Source: Leifsonia sp. Leaf336 (lineage in GTDB: Bacteria; Actinomycetota; Actinomycetes; Actinomycetales; Microbacteriaceae). From it: DNA of 64,000 nt. A program made the position numbers and the translations under genes. Below are positions 45,185 through 54,067 of the stretch, piece by piece. Where the stretch lies: assembly GCF_001423695.1 (NCBI RefSeq), contig NZ_LMOZ01000002.1, positions 1,178,504 to 1,242,503 of the forward strand, read 5' to 3'. Numbering within the stretch: the first letter of the stretch is position 1; each line of letters starts with the position of its first letter. The notes under the pieces were generated by a model. The model was given only the letters and a program-made list of their open reading frames with translations, did no database searches and was not told the origin of the DNA.

Positions 45185-45622
45185 ATGACTGAGCTGGTCG
45201 TTTCCGTTGATCTATTGACGTCGCTGTCAGACGAGGACGCCCGCGAGCTGGCGCACCTTCTGTCGCAGCTTTCAACAACCGCGAAGTTCGACAGATATCG
45301 TATAAACGCGTTGCTCGATCATGATGCGACCGAGCTGATCGTTGCGCGAGCCGGCGGCCGGATCGTGGGCATGGCGACTCTCGTCACCTTTCCTTTACCG
45401 TCGGGTCTTCGAGGGCATGTCGACGATGTGGTCGTCGACGCCTCCATGCGGGGCCGCGGGATCGCGCGACTTCTGCTCGAACGAATGACCGCACTCGCGT
45501 CTGAGCGAAGGTTGCGCACGCTCGACCTCACGTCGAGGCCGTCGCGGGAATCAGCGCTGCGACTTTACGAGTCCGTCGGCTTCGTTCGAAGAGACACGAA
45601 CGTGCTTCGCTTCGTACCCTGA
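45185..45622 (+). CDS. GNAT family N-acetyltransferase
   Basis: A 145-residue acetyl-CoA-dependent acetyltransferase. The A-motif VDDVVVDASMRGRGIARLLL (about residues 78-97) with its R-G-x-G-I-A loop binds CoA, and SRPSRESALRLYESVGFVRR is the C-terminal GNAT strand-helix. The substrate is not predictable. The ATG is 6 bases after TAGGTT (45173-45178). It lies in the tRNA-Glu patch among unknown and broken genes. Confidence 0.88.
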   Translation: MTELVVSVDLLTSLSDEDARELAHLLSQLSTTAKFDRYRINALLDHDATELIVARAGGRIVGMATLVTFPLPSGLRGHVDDVVVDASMRGRGIARLLLERMTALASERRLRTLDLTSRPSRESALRLYESVGFVRRDTNVLRFVP

Positions 45623-45682
45623 CGAAGCACCTTCGCTAGAGGATCGTGTCGCGGGCGTCGCCGATTCAGCCGAGTAGCGTTG

Positions 45683-45841
45683 CTAGCTCGCGGAGAACCC
45701 GTGGCGCGGTTTCGGGGCCTGCTGCTCGATGCGAGAATCGGCAGATCCCACGTGCCGGATATTCTCCGCGAGGGTCGATTTTCCCGAAACCGGTCGACCG
45801 ACGACGAGGATCACGACCTGCCGGCCAGCTACTTGGCTCAC
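45683..45841 (-). pseudogene. Truncated P-loop kinase-like fragment
   Basis: A short reverse-strand frame from a GTG at 45839-45841 to a TAG at 45683. The 52 residues begin VSQVAGRQVVILVVGRPVSG, followed by KSTLAEN. The GRPVSGKST is a Walker A loop placed right after a beta strand, as at the start of small nucleotide or metabolite kinases. The rest of any such enzyme (Walker B, lid) is missing, so this is most likely the stub of a gene cut by recombination. Confidence 0.6.
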
Positions 45842-45982
45842 ACTCCGAGCCTATGCGTCAAGACCTACCGCTCACGCGCCCGCACTGGATCCGCTTGCAG
45901 ATCTCGATCCTGCGCTCGGTTCGCTTCTTGTCCTCGGACGGCGTCTGACGTCGGGGGTTTTTGTGTTTCTACCCGCCTGTGG

Positions 45983-46780
45983 CTACGTCGCCTGCGAGCG
46001 GCGGTAACTGCTCGGAGTGAAGCCGAGGGTGATTCGGAAGTCGTTCGTCAGGTGGGCGTGGTCGGCGTAGCCCAGCTCGTGCGCGAGCGGGGTGAGGTCG
46101 AGGGTCGGATCGTCCCGGAGTCGCTCCGCCGCCTCCTGGAGTCTTCGGCGTCGGATCAGCGCCGCCGGTGGCAGCCCGACATAGCGGGCGGAGAGGCGCT
46201 GCAACGTCCGGGTGGAGACGTTCAGACGGGCGGCGAGATCCGGCACAGTGAGCAGGGTCGTCTCGGCCTCCGCGAGCTCGACCATCCGGTTGGCGAGCAG
46301 CCCGTCCGAGCTCGGGGCGCCCAGCCGGTCCAGCAGCCACGCGCCGAAGGCCGCGATCGCCGAGCGGCGGCGCGCGTCGGGAGGGGCGCCGCTCGTCATG
46401 GCCGCGCGCACGGCGGCGGTCAGCTCGGGGAGGTCGACCTCCTGGTAGGCGTCGCGGAGCTCGGTCGCATCGCCGATCAGCGCCGGCACCGCAGCCGGTC
46501 GCAGCAACGCGCCGACGGCCCACCCGGCGCCGGACAGGTCGCGGTAGGAGGCCCGCGTCGTCGGACCGGAGATCCCCGTCGTGGCGTTCTCCACGACGAG
46601 GTTGCAGGCGGGGAAGCCCACGATGTGCTGACGCGATGAGCGACCGGGCTCGATCTCCCATTCCGGGATCCAGAACCAGCGGACGAACGCCGCGAGGTCG
46701 CCCACGACGGGCTCGCGATGAAAGGTCGGCAGCCTCGCCGGGTAGAGCACCCCGCGCGAGGAGGCCGGAACGGCGTTCAC
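45983..46780 (-). CDS. AraC family transcriptional regulator
   Basis: A 265-residue regulator with a DUF6597-like N-terminal domain (REPVVGDLAAFVRWFWIPEW) and a C-terminal AraC DNA-binding domain: TVPDLAARLNVSTRTLQRL, then LAHELGYADHAHLTNDFRI and TLGFTPSSYRR. Effector unknown. The start is GTG, 6 bases after TAGGGT (46787-46792, reverse strand), a leaderless layout. It is divergent from the VOC protein gene, its likely target. Confidence 0.92.
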   Translation of the reverse strand: MNAVPASSRGVLYPARLPTFHREPVVGDLAAFVRWFWIPEWEIEPGRSSRQHIVGFPACNLVVENATTGISGPTTRASYRDLSGAGWAVGALLRPAAVPALIGDATELRDAYQEVDLPELTAAVRAAMTSGAPPDARRRSAIAAFGAWLLDRLGAPSSDGLLANRMVELAEAETTLLTVPDLAARLNVSTRTLQRLSARYVGLPPAALIRRRRLQEAAERLRDDPTLDLTPLAHELGYADHAHLTNDFRITLGFTPSSYRRSQAT

Positions 46781-46856
46781 GCGTTCACCCTATCCGCGCC
46801 GGGAGCTGGCGCGAATCTTCAAGCCCCGCGCCCGCCTGAGCCGTAGGTTCGGACGC

Positions 46857-47345
46857 ATGACCAGAGCAGCGCACGGCAGCCACACCGACAACGGCACCCC
46901 GCGGGGCGCCAGCAGCATCACCCCGTTCCTCGTGATCCCGGAGGCCCGCGAAGCCATCGCTTTCTACCGCGACGTGTTCGGAGCCCGCGTGGTAGACGTG
47001 ACGGAGCTGGGCGGCGTCGTCGCGCACGCCGTCCTCGACTTCGGGCACGGGCTGCTCCAGCTCGGCGAGCCCATCCCCGACTACCATCTCGTGCCTCCAC
47101 CTGCAGGAGACGACGACTGCTACTCGCTGGGCCTGTACGTGCCCGACGTGGATGCCGTCGTCGAAGCCGCCGAGGCCGCAGGGGCGACCGTCCGCGAGCC
47201 CGTCGCCGACTTCGTCTCCGGCGACCGTTACGCCAGCATCCGCGACCCGTACGGCATCCGCTGGTCGATCATGACCCGCGTCGAAGACCTCTCGGAGGAG
47301 GAGAGCGCGCGCCGCGTCGCCGAGTGGGCGGCGACCCTGGCGTGA
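46857..47345 (+). CDS. VOC superfamily protein (PhnB/glyoxalase-like)
   Basis: A 162-residue vicinal-oxygen-chelate protein. SSITPFLVIPEAREAIAFYR and DVFGARVVD form the first beta-alpha-beta-beta unit, and SLGLYVPDVDAVVEAAEAAG with SIRDPYGIRWSIMTRVED the second. PhnB-like members bind small molecules or confer resistance; the ligand is unknown here. The ATG is 7 bases after TAGGTT (46844-46849). Divergent from the AraC regulator. Confidence 0.9.
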   Translation: MTRAAHGSHTDNGTPRGASSITPFLVIPEAREAIAFYRDVFGARVVDVTELGGVVAHAVLDFGHGLLQLGEPIPDYHLVPPPAGDDDCYSLGLYVPDVDAVVEAAEAAGATVREPVADFVSGDRYASIRDPYGIRWSIMTRVEDLSEEESARRVAEWAATLA

Positions 47346-47355
47346 GGGCCGCCGC

Positions 47356-47568
47356 TCACGGCATCCATTCCTCCGGATACCGGTCGCGGATGTTCTCGGC
47401 GAAATAGCGCCCGGCCGACTCCGCCTCCCGGAGGTCACGCCAGACGTGCGGCGGCACGAGTCGGTAGCGGTAGACGCCTCCGCCGGCGAACTCGATCTCC
47501 AGCACGGCGGTCGCCGCGTCGTAGCCGGCCGACACGATCGCCGTGCTGTCGAAGTCCACCCGCCGCAT
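47356..47568 (-). CDS. KTSC domain protein
   Basis: A 70-residue KTSC-domain protein: DFDSTAIVSAGYDAATAVLE with EIEFAGGGVYRYRLVPPHVW is the conserved fold. In this copy the eponymous Lys-Thr-Ser-Cys residues are not all evident. The domain occurs alone or next to RNA-processing enzymes; function unknown. ATG at 47566-47568, 7 bases after TATCGT (reverse strand). It is divergent from the terC riboswitch and converges with the VOC gene. Confidence 0.8.
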   Translation of the reverse strand: MRRVDFDSTAIVSAGYDAATAVLEIEFAGGGVYRYRLVPPHVWRDLREAESAGRYFAENIRDRYPEEWMP

Positions 47569-47604
47569 GGGGCGGACGATACTCCTCGACCCGCTAGACT
47601 GGGG

Positions 47605-47720
47605 GCCTGCGAAGGGGAGTATCCCGAAGGAGCCGAACGGCTCCGCGCTGTGGACGTCATCACGGTTCGTCTGAACCCGGGCACAGCGGCACCGAAGAGT
47701 GCGGGAGAGACTTTCGGGTC
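47605..47720 (+). ncRNA. yybP-ykoY (manganese) riboswitch of terC
   Basis: The leader upstream of terC shows the family's conserved ends: GAAGGGGAGTATCCC at 47611-47625 and GGGAGAGACTTTCGG at 47703-47717. Helices in between include GGAGCC/GGCTCC (47629-47644) and an inner CACGG...CCGGGCACAGCGGCACC region. Promoter hexamer TAGACT lies at 47595-47600. The class binds Mn2+ and commonly controls TerC/Alx-type membrane proteins, exactly the gene that follows 33 bases later. Boundaries are approximate. Confidence 0.88.
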
Positions 47721-47752
47721 CGTCGTGTACGCCCTTCGAAAGGTCCTCCCCG

Positions 47753-48859
47753 GTGCATCTCGCCCTTCCCCTCTGGTTCGAGGTCGGCAGCTTCGTCGTC
47801 CTTCTGCTCATCCTCGCCTTCGACCTGCTCATCGTCTTCAAGAGGCCGCACATCCCGAGCCCGAAGGAGTCGGCGCTGTGGGTGTCGTTCTACGTGGCCC
47901 TGGCGCTGATCTTCGCGCTGCTGATGCTGCTGGTGGGCGACGCGGAGCACGCAGGCCAGTTCCTCGCCGGCTGGCTGACCGAATACAGCCTCAGCATCGA
48001 CAACCTCTTTGTTTTCGTGATCATCATGAGCCGGTTCGCGGTGCCCAGGAAGTACCAGCAGGAGGTGCTCATGGTGGGCATCATCCTCGCGCTGATCTTC
48101 CGCGGCGTGTTCATCCTGCTCGGCGCGGGCCTCATCGCGAGCTTCAGCTGGATCTTCTACATCTTCGGAGCCTTCCTGCTCTGGACGGCGATCAACCAGG
48201 CGTTCGGCAACCACGACGAGGAGGGCGAGAACGACAGCTGGTTCATCCGCTTCGCGCGCAAGCGGCTGAAGGTCTCCGACCAGTACGAGGGCAACAAGCT
48301 GCGCACGATGGTGAACGGCCGACGCATGTTCACGCCGTTGATCATCGTCTTCCTCGCCCTCGGCACGACCGACCTGCTGTTCGCGCTCGACTCCATCCCC
48401 GCGATCTTCGGGATCACCCAGAGCCCGTTCATCGTGTTCACCGCCAACGTCTTCGCGCTGATGGGCCTGCGCCAGCTCTACTTCCTCCTGGGTCACCTGC
48501 TCGAGAAGCTCGTCTACCTCAAGTACGGCATCGCGTTCATCCTCGCGTTCATCGGCGTCAAGCTCGTCTTCCACGCCATGCACGAGAACGAGCTGCCGTT
48601 CATCAACGGCGGCGAGCACATCGAATGGGCGCCCGACATCAGCACCTGGACCTCCCTCGCCGTGATCGTCGGCGCTATGGCGGTCGCGACGGTCGCTAGT
48701 CTTGTCAAGCTGCGCATGAGCGGCAGCACCGTCGCCGACGCCATCCACGGGGATGACGACGCCACGGAGAACGACACGAGCGTCGAGACGTCGACGGCCG
48801 AGGCCCTGCCGCCCACGACCGCACCGACCGAGACCGGCACGGAGGACCCCCGCACATGA
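47753..48859 (+). CDS. TerC/Alx family membrane protein
   Basis: A 368-residue TerC-family integral membrane protein with about eight or nine helices. The paired acidic motifs are present: EYSLSIDNLFVFVIIMSRF and TTDLLFALDSIPAIFGITQ. Family members such as E. coli Alx export Mn2+ or support metal insertion into exported proteins, in line with the manganese riboswitch in front. A GTG at 47753 with GAAAGG upstream is chosen because the first helix follows at once. The C-terminal 45 residues are acidic and Thr-rich. It overlaps the PP2C gene by 4 bases. Confidence 0.93.
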   Translation: MHLALPLWFEVGSFVVLLLILAFDLLIVFKRPHIPSPKESALWVSFYVALALIFALLMLLVGDAEHAGQFLAGWLTEYSLSIDNLFVFVIIMSRFAVPRKYQQEVLMVGIILALIFRGVFILLGAGLIASFSWIFYIFGAFLLWTAINQAFGNHDEEGENDSWFIRFARKRLKVSDQYEGNKLRTMVNGRRMFTPLIIVFLALGTTDLLFALDSIPAIFGITQSPFIVFTANVFALMGLRQLYFLLGHLLEKLVYLKYGIAFILAFIGVKLVFHAMHENELPFINGGEHIEWAPDISTWTSLAVIVGAMAVATVASLVKLRMSGSTVADAIHGDDDATENDTSVETSTAEALPPTTAPTETGTEDPRT

Positions 48860-49587
48860 CATCTGCCGTCGACGTGAGCGCCCGCAGCGATATCGGTGCG
48901 GTTCGGCAGGTCAACGAAGACAGCTATCTCTCGCAGGATCCGGTCTTCGTCGTGGCGGACGGGATGGGAGGTCACGCGCGCGGCGACGTCGCGAGCCGCA
49001 CCGCCGTCGAGAGCCTCGCACGGACCCTCGCCCTCGGCACCACTCCCACCCCCGACGAGGTGATCACCGCCGTCGACGAGGCCAACGCCGCCGTCCGCGC
49101 GCTCTCCGATGCGGAGGAGACCGGGGCCGCGGTCGCCGGCACGACGCTCGCCGGTGTGGTCCGCGTGCGCGTGCCAGAGCGGGCGGCGGAGGAGTGGATG
49201 GTCATCAACGTCGGCGACTCCCGCGTCTATGGGTGGGACGGACGCCGCCTGGAGCGCCTGACCGTCGACCACTCGGCGGTGCAGGAGCTGCTCGACGCGG
49301 GACTCATCACGCCGGAGCAGGCCGAGGTGCACCCCGAGCGCAACGTGATCACGCGCGCGCTCGGTGCCGAGGACTTCGTCGACACCGACAGCTCGATGCT
49401 GCCGGCGGAGACGGCCCCGGCGTTCCTGATCTGCTCCGACGGGCTCACCCGCGAGCTGGGCGACGAGACCATCGCGGAGATCCTCGCCGGCGATCCGCAC
49501 GACCCGGCAGCGGTGCTCGTGGAGGCCGCCGTCACGGCGGGCGGGCACGACAACGTCACCGTGCTGTTCGTCCGTCCGCGACCCTGA
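48856..49587 (+). CDS. PP2C-type serine/threonine phosphatase
   Basis: A 243-residue soluble PPM/PP2C phosphatase. The metal-binding motifs are VRQVNEDSYL, VVADGMGGHARGDVASRTA, VINVGDSRVYGW, ICSDGLTREL and GHDNVTVLFVRP. It lacks a membrane helix, unlike PstP. It starts within the end of terC (ATGA), so its synthesis is probably tied to the riboswitch-controlled transcript. Its substrates are unknown. PP2C enzymes need Mn2+, which may explain the pairing. Confidence 0.94.
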   Translation: MTSAVDVSARSDIGAVRQVNEDSYLSQDPVFVVADGMGGHARGDVASRTAVESLARTLALGTTPTPDEVITAVDEANAAVRALSDAEETGAAVAGTTLAGVVRVRVPERAAEEWMVINVGDSRVYGWDGRRLERLTVDHSAVQELLDAGLITPEQAEVHPERNVITRALGAEDFVDTDSSMLPAETAPAFLICSDGLTRELGDETIAEILAGDPHDPAAVLVEAAVTAGGHDNVTVLFVRPRP

Positions 49588-49639
49588 CCGGTGAGCGCGC
49601 CTGCGAGTCCGGGCCCAGCTCGGGTGATACTCTGAACCC

Positions 49640-49681
49640 GTGTTCGCGGGTCTTCTCCTTAGCCGCCGCGGCGAGTCCTAG
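49640..49681 (+). CDS. Leader peptide with three tandem leucine codons
   Basis: A 13-residue open frame with a GTG start: V-F-A-G-L-L-L-S-R-R-G-E-S, then TAG. The three leucines use CTT CTC CTT, of which CTT is rarely used in this GC-rich genome. GATACT at 49626-49631, 8 bases before the start, is a likely -10 box, so the peptide would begin at or near the 5' end of the mRNA. It lies 88 bases before leuC, and alternative stems follow at once. This is the arrangement of leucine attenuators in which ribosome stalling senses Leu-tRNA. Confidence 0.75.
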   Translation: MFAGLLLSRRGES

Positions 49682-49735
49682 TTCCCGTATCTGATCGGGA
49701 TGACGGCCACACTCGCCGCGGAGGCCGTCGACGGC
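49666..49735 (+). promoter_or_regulatory. Competing stems of a probable leuC attenuator
   Basis: CCGCGGCGAGT (49666-49676, inside the leader frame) is perfectly complementary over 11 bases to ACTCGCCGCGG (49711-49721). GACGGCC (49702-49708) pairs with GGCCGTC (49723-49729), enclosing the right arm of the first stem, so the two folds compete. A self-complementary GCCGTCGACGGC spans 49724-49735. No T-run follows, so termination may be Rho-dependent, or control may be translational. Confidence 0.55.
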
Positions 49736-49769
49736 TGATCCGTACACGAAGCTCAAGGAGTACACCGAG

Positions 49770-51284
49770 ATGACGACGCAGTTCCCCGGGTCGGAGTCCC
49801 CGGCCCCGCAGTCCCTGCAGACCACGCCGCTGACGCTGGCGGAGAAGGTCTGGCGCGACCACCTGGTCGTGAAGGGCGAGGATGGCACGCCCGATCTGAT
49901 CTACATCGACCTCCACCTGGTGCACGAGGTCACCAGCCCGCAGGCGTTCGACGGCCTGAGGATGGCCGGCCGGCCGGTCCGCCGCCCCGACCTCACCATC
50001 GCCACCGAGGACCACAACACGCCCACGATCGGAATCGACCGCCCGATCGCCGATCTCACCAGCCGCACCCAGATCGAGACCTTGCGCAGGAACGCCGAGG
50101 AGTTCGGAGTCCGCCTGCACTCGCTGGGCGACGTCGAGCAGGGCATCGTGCACGTCGTCGGCCCGCAGCTCGGCCTCACCATGCCGGGCATCACCGTCGT
50201 CTGCGGCGACTCGCACACCTCCACGCACGGCGCGTTCGGCGCGATGGCGTTCGGGATCGGCACCAGCGAGGTGGAGCACGTGCTCGCCACGCAGACGCTG
50301 CCGCTCAAGCCCTTCAAGACGATGGCCATCACCGTCGAGGGCGAACTGCGTCCCGGCGTGACGGCCAAAGACATCATCCTCGCGGTCATCGCGAAGATCG
50401 GCACCGGCGGCGGGCAGGGCTACGTGCTCGAGTACCGCGGCAGCGCCATCCGCGCGCTCTCGATGGAGGGCCGGATGACGATCTGCAACATGTCGATCGA
50501 GGCCGGCGCCCGCGCGGGCATGGTCGCCCCCGACGAGACCACGTACGCCTATCTGAAGGGCCGTCCGCACGCTCCGGAAGGCGCCGACTGGGACGACGCG
50601 GTCGCGTACTGGAACACGCTGGCGACGGACGACGACGCGGTGTTCGACGCCGAGGTCTACCTCGACGCCGCCGAGATCGAGCCGTTCGTCACCTGGGGCA
50701 CGAACCCCGGCCAGGGCGTCTCGCTGAGCCAGGCCGTGCCCGACCCCGCCGCGATCGACGAGCCGAACGCGCGCGCCGCCGCCGAGCGGGCGCTGGAGTA
50801 CATGGATCTGGCGCCGGGCACGCCGATGAAGAGCATCCCCGTCGACGCCGTGTTCATGGGCTCGTGCACCAATAGTCGCATCGAAGACCTCCGTGCCTTC
50901 GCCTCCGTCATCAAGGGCCGCACGAAGGCCGATGGCGTGCGCGTGATGGTCGTCCCCGGCAGTGCGCGCGTGCGCATCGAGGCCGAGGCGGAGGGCATCG
51001 ACAAGATCGTCGAGGAGTTCGGGGCCGAGTGGCGGTTCGCCGGCTGCTCGATGTGCCTCGGCATGAACCCCGACCAGCTCGCGCCGGGGGAGCGCTGCGC
51101 CTCCACCTCCAACCGCAACTTCGAGGGCCGGCAGGGCAAGGGCGGACGCACGCACCTGGTGTCGCCGCTCGTCGCGGCCGCCACGGCGATCCGCGGCACG
51201 CTGTCGAGCCCGTGGGACCTCGAGCACGACGACGCGAACGATCCGGACGGCGCGGGCCGCACGGGAGAGAAGGTGGGCGCCTGA
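49770..51284 (+). CDS. leuC: 3-isopropylmalate dehydratase large subunit
   Basis: A 504-residue aconitase-superfamily enzyme that isomerises 2- to 3-isopropylmalate in leucine synthesis, together with LeuD. The 4Fe-4S ligands are the Cys of [11 protein letters not shown] and the pair in [32 protein letters not shown] and [20 protein letters not shown] are signature segments. The ATG has AAGGAG 9 bases upstream. The stop overlaps the leuD ATG. Preceded by the leucine leader peptide at 49640. Confidence 0.97.
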   Translation: MTTQFPGSESPAPQSLQTTPLTLAEKVWRDHLVVKGEDGTPDLIYIDLHLVHEVTSPQAFDGLRMAGRPVRRPDLTIATEDHNTPTIGIDRPIADLTSRTQIETLRRNAEEFGVRLHSLGDVEQGIVHVVGPQLGLTMPGITVVCGDSHTSTHGAFGAMAFGIGTSEVEHVLATQTLPLKPFKTMAITVEGELRPGVTAKDIILAVIAKIGTGGGQGYVLEYRGSAIRALSMEGRMTICNMSIEAGARAGMVAPDETTYAYLKGRPHAPEGADWDDAVAYWNTLATDDDAVFDAEVYLDAAEIEPFVTWGTNPGQGVSLSQAVPDPAAIDEPNARAAAERALEYMDLAPGTPMKSIPVDAVFMGSCTNSRIEDLRAFASVIKGRTKADGVRVMVVPGSARVRIEAEAEGIDKIVEEFGAEWRFAGCSMCLGMNPDQLAPGERCASTSNRNFEGRQGKGGRTHLVSPLVAAATAIRGTLSSPWDLEHDDANDPDGAGRTGEKVGA

Positions 51285-51883
51285 TGGAGAAGTTCGAGAC
51301 CGTCACCGGCGTGGCCGTTCCGTTCCGCCGGTCCAACGTCGACACCGACCAGATCATCCCCGCGGTCTTCCTCAAGCGCGTGACCAAGACCGGCTTCGAC
51401 GACGCGCTCTTCCACGAGTGGCGCAAAGACCCCGCGTTCATCCTGAACCAGGAGGCCTACCAGGGCGCGAGCGTCCTCGTCGCGGGCTCCGACTTCGGTA
51501 CGGGATCCTCCCGCGAGCACGCCGTCTGGGCGTTGCGCGACTACGGCTTCCGGGTCGTGCTCAGCCCTCGGTTCGCGGACATCTTCCGGGGCAACTCGGG
51601 AAAGCAGGGCCTTCTCACAGGAATCATCTCCGAGCAGGACGCCGAGCGTCTCTGGGCGGCCATCGAGGCCAGCCCGGGAATAGCGGCGACCGTCGATCTG
51701 GTTGCCAAGACTGCGACCGTCGGTGAAGTGCAGGTGTCTTTCGACATCGACGACTACACTCGCTGGCGTTTGCTCGAAGGGTTGGACGACATCGCTCTGA
51801 CCCTGCGCGACGAGGCGCGCATCTCCGAATTCGAAGCCGCCCGCGCAAGCTGGCGGCCCAAGACCCTCCCGGTGAAACTTTGA
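51284..51883 (+). CDS. leuD: 3-isopropylmalate dehydratase small subunit
   Basis: A 199-residue swivelling-domain subunit of isopropylmalate isomerase; it completes the active site with Leu[20 protein letters not shown] and the [17 protein letters not shown] loop are diagnostic. The start shares a base with the leuC stop (TGATG), and its stop overlaps the TTG start of murA, so leuC-leuD-murA are translationally linked. Confidence 0.97.
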   Translation: MEKFETVTGVAVPFRRSNVDTDQIIPAVFLKRVTKTGFDDALFHEWRKDPAFILNQEAYQGASVLVAGSDFGTGSSREHAVWALRDYGFRVVLSPRFADIFRGNSGKQGLLTGIISEQDAERLWAAIEASPGIAATVDLVAKTATVGEVQVSFDIDDYTRWRLLEGLDDIALTLRDEARISEFEAARASWRPKTLPVKL

Positions 51884-53250
51884 ACTCTCTTCTTCAGGAC
51901 GCTCAGGCGGCCGGCGCACACGTCGGCCTCACGGCCGACCGCATCACCATCAACGGCGGCATCCCCCTGCGGGGCCGCATCGAGGTGCGCGGCGCCAAGA
52001 ACTTCGTCACGAAGGCCATGGTCGCCGCCCTGCTGGGCGAAGGCCCGAGCGTGCTGCGGAACGTGCCGGACATCAGCGATGTGCGGGTCGTCCGCGGCCT
52101 CCTCGAGGTGCACGGCGTCAAGGTGACCGACGGCGCCGAGGAGGGCGAGCTGCTGCTCGACCCCAGCGCCGTCGAGTCCGCCCACATGGCCGACATCGAC
52201 GCGCACGCGGGCTCCAGCCGCATCCCGATCCTGTTCTGCGGCCCGCTGCTGCACCGGCTGGGCGAGGCGTTCATCCCCGATCTCGGCGGCTGCCGCATCG
52301 GCGACCGTCCGATCGACTACCACCTCGAGGTGCTCCGCAAGTTCGGCGCGGTCGTCGACAAGCTCCCGAGCGGCATCCGCATGTCGGCTCCGGAGGGCCT
52401 CCACGGCGCCAAGCTCGAGCTCCCGTACCCGAGTGTCGGCGCCACCGAGCAGGTCCTGCTCACGGCCGTCCGCGCCGAGGGCATCACCGAGCTCAAGGGC
52501 GCGGCGATCGAGCCCGAGATCATGGATCTCATCAACGTGCTCCAGAAGATGGGCGCGATCATCTCGGTCGACACCGACCGCGTGATCCGCATCGAGGGCG
52601 TCGACAAGCTGGTCGGCTACAGCCACACCGCGCTGTTCGACCGCAACGAGGCCGCCAGCTGGGCGGCCGCCGCCCTCGCGACCTCCGGCGACATCTACGT
52701 CGGCGGTGCGCGCCAGCCCGAGATGCTCACCTTCCTCAACGTGTTCCGCAAGGTCGGTGGCGCGTTCGAGATCCACGACGACGGCATCCGCTTCTTCCAC
52801 CCCGGAGGCGAGCTCAAGCCGGTCGTCATCGAGACCGACGTGCACCCGGGCTTCATGACCGACTGGCAGCAGCCGCTGGTGGTCGCGCTGACCAAGGCGA
52901 GCGGTGTGTCCATCGTGCACGAGACGGTGTACGAGCAGCGTTTCGGCTTTGTGGACGCGCTCATCGACATGGGCGCGAAGATCCAGGTGCACAAGGAGTG
53001 CCTCGGCGGACACGCCTGCCGGTTCGGCCAGCGCAACTTCAACCACTCCGCGGTGATCATGGGCCCGGTCGACCTGAGGGGCGCCGACATCGAGATCCCC
53101 GACCTGCGCGGCGGGTTCAGCCACCTCATCGCGGCCCTGACCGCAGAGGGACGCTCGACCGTCAGCAACGTCGGGATCATCAGCCGCGGCTACGAGAGGT
53201 TCATCACCAAGCTGCAGCAGCTCGGAGCGGACTTCGTCCTCGAGGGCTGA
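51880..53250 (+). CDS. murA: UDP-N-acetylglucosamine 1-carboxyvinyltransferase
   Basis: First committed step of peptidoglycan synthesis: transfers enolpyruvate from PEP to UDP-GlcNAc in the cytoplasm. The 456-residue EPT fold has [16 protein letters not shown] near the N-terminus and the catalytic loop [18 protein letters not shown]. The cysteine of that loop is the fosfomycin target; it is present here, whereas mycobacterial MurA has Asp. The TTG start overlaps the leuD stop, and about 20 extra residues precede the fold. The cell-wall gene sits in a leucine operon, common in actinobacteria. Confidence 0.96.
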   Translation: MNSLLQDAQAAGAHVGLTADRITINGGIPLRGRIEVRGAKNFVTKAMVAALLGEGPSVLRNVPDISDVRVVRGLLEVHGVKVTDGAEEGELLLDPSAVESAHMADIDAHAGSSRIPILFCGPLLHRLGEAFIPDLGGCRIGDRPIDYHLEVLRKFGAVVDKLPSGIRMSAPEGLHGAKLELPYPSVGATEQVLLTAVRAEGITELKGAAIEPEIMDLINVLQKMGAIISVDTDRVIRIEGVDKLVGYSHTALFDRNEAASWAAAALATSGDIYVGGARQPEMLTFLNVFRKVGGAFEIHDDGIRFFHPGGELKPVVIETDVHPGFMTDWQQPLVVALTKASGVSIVHETVYEQRFGFVDALIDMGAKIQVHKECLGGHACRFGQRNFNHSAVIMGPVDLRGADIEIPDLRGGFSHLIAALTAEGRSTVSNVGIISRGYERFITKLQQLGADFVLEG

Positions 53251-53269
53251 GGCCCGCGATAATGGGACG

Positions 53270-54067
53270 GTGCCCCATCCCGAAGAACCCGTGAACCCCG
53301 ATACCGAGCGCTCCGGCGCGGCCCGCCGGCGGTCCGAGAAGAGCAGACCATCGGTCTTCTGGGTCCTGGCCGGGCTCATCATCCCGCCCGCGAGCCTCCT
53401 GGCCCGGTTCACGATCACCGACGGCGACAAGCTGCCGCGGCACGGCGCGTACATCATCGCGCCGAACCATTACAGCGAGATCGACCCGGTGATGATGGGC
53501 ATGGTGGTCTGGAAGCTCGGCAGGCTGCCGCGGTTCCTGGCGAAAGAGAGCCTGTTCCGCATCCCGGTCGTCGGTTGGTTCCTGCGCAGGTCGGGGCAGG
53601 TGCCGGTGGCCCGTGGCGGATCGGGCAGGGGGTCCGCCCCGCTCGACGAGGCGCAGAAGATCATCGACGACGGCAAGGTCGTCATCATCTACCCCGAGGG
53701 CTCGCTCACGCGCGATCCCGACATGTGGCCGATGCGCGGCAAGACCGGCGCCGCCCGGATGGCGCTGGAGCACGACCTCCCCGTCATCCCGATGGCGCAC
53801 TGGGGCACCCAGCAGGTCATGGCGCGTTACGCCAAGAAGATCAGCTTCTTCCCGCGCAAGACCATCCAGGTGAAGGTCGGCGACCCGGTCGACCTGTCGG
53901 CGTTCCGGGGGCGCAGCCTCGACCAGGCCACTCTTACCGAAGCGACCGACGTCATCATGAACGCGATCACCGCCCTGCTGGCGGATCTGCGCGGTGAGAA
54001 GGCCCCGGAGGTCCGGTGGGACCCGTCGGCACACAACCAGAAGGAGACCGGCCGCTTCGATGGCTGA
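53270..54067 (+). CDS. plsC: 1-acyl-sn-glycerol-3-phosphate acyltransferase (PlsC family)
   Basis: A 265-residue acyltransferase that makes phosphatidic acid at the membrane. It has the catalytic NHYSEIDPVMMG (NHx4D type), the FLAKESLFRIPVVGWFLRRSG segment and YPEGSLTRDP (EGS motif). One hydrophobic stretch (about residues 26-45) may anchor it. A GTG at 53270 is listed; a GTG at 53291 is an alternative that shortens it by 7 residues. The stop lies 8 bases inside gpsA, linking two steps of phospholipid synthesis. Confidence 0.9.
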   Translation: MPHPEEPVNPDTERSGAARRRSEKSRPSVFWVLAGLIIPPASLLARFTITDGDKLPRHGAYIIAPNHYSEIDPVMMGMVVWKLGRLPRFLAKESLFRIPVVGWFLRRSGQVPVARGGSGRGSAPLDEAQKIIDDGKVVIIYPEGSLTRDPDMWPMRGKTGAARMALEHDLPVIPMAHWGTQQVMARYAKKISFFPRKTIQVKVGDPVDLSAFRGRSLDQATLTEATDVIMNAITALLADLRGEKAPEVRWDPSAHNQKETGRFDG

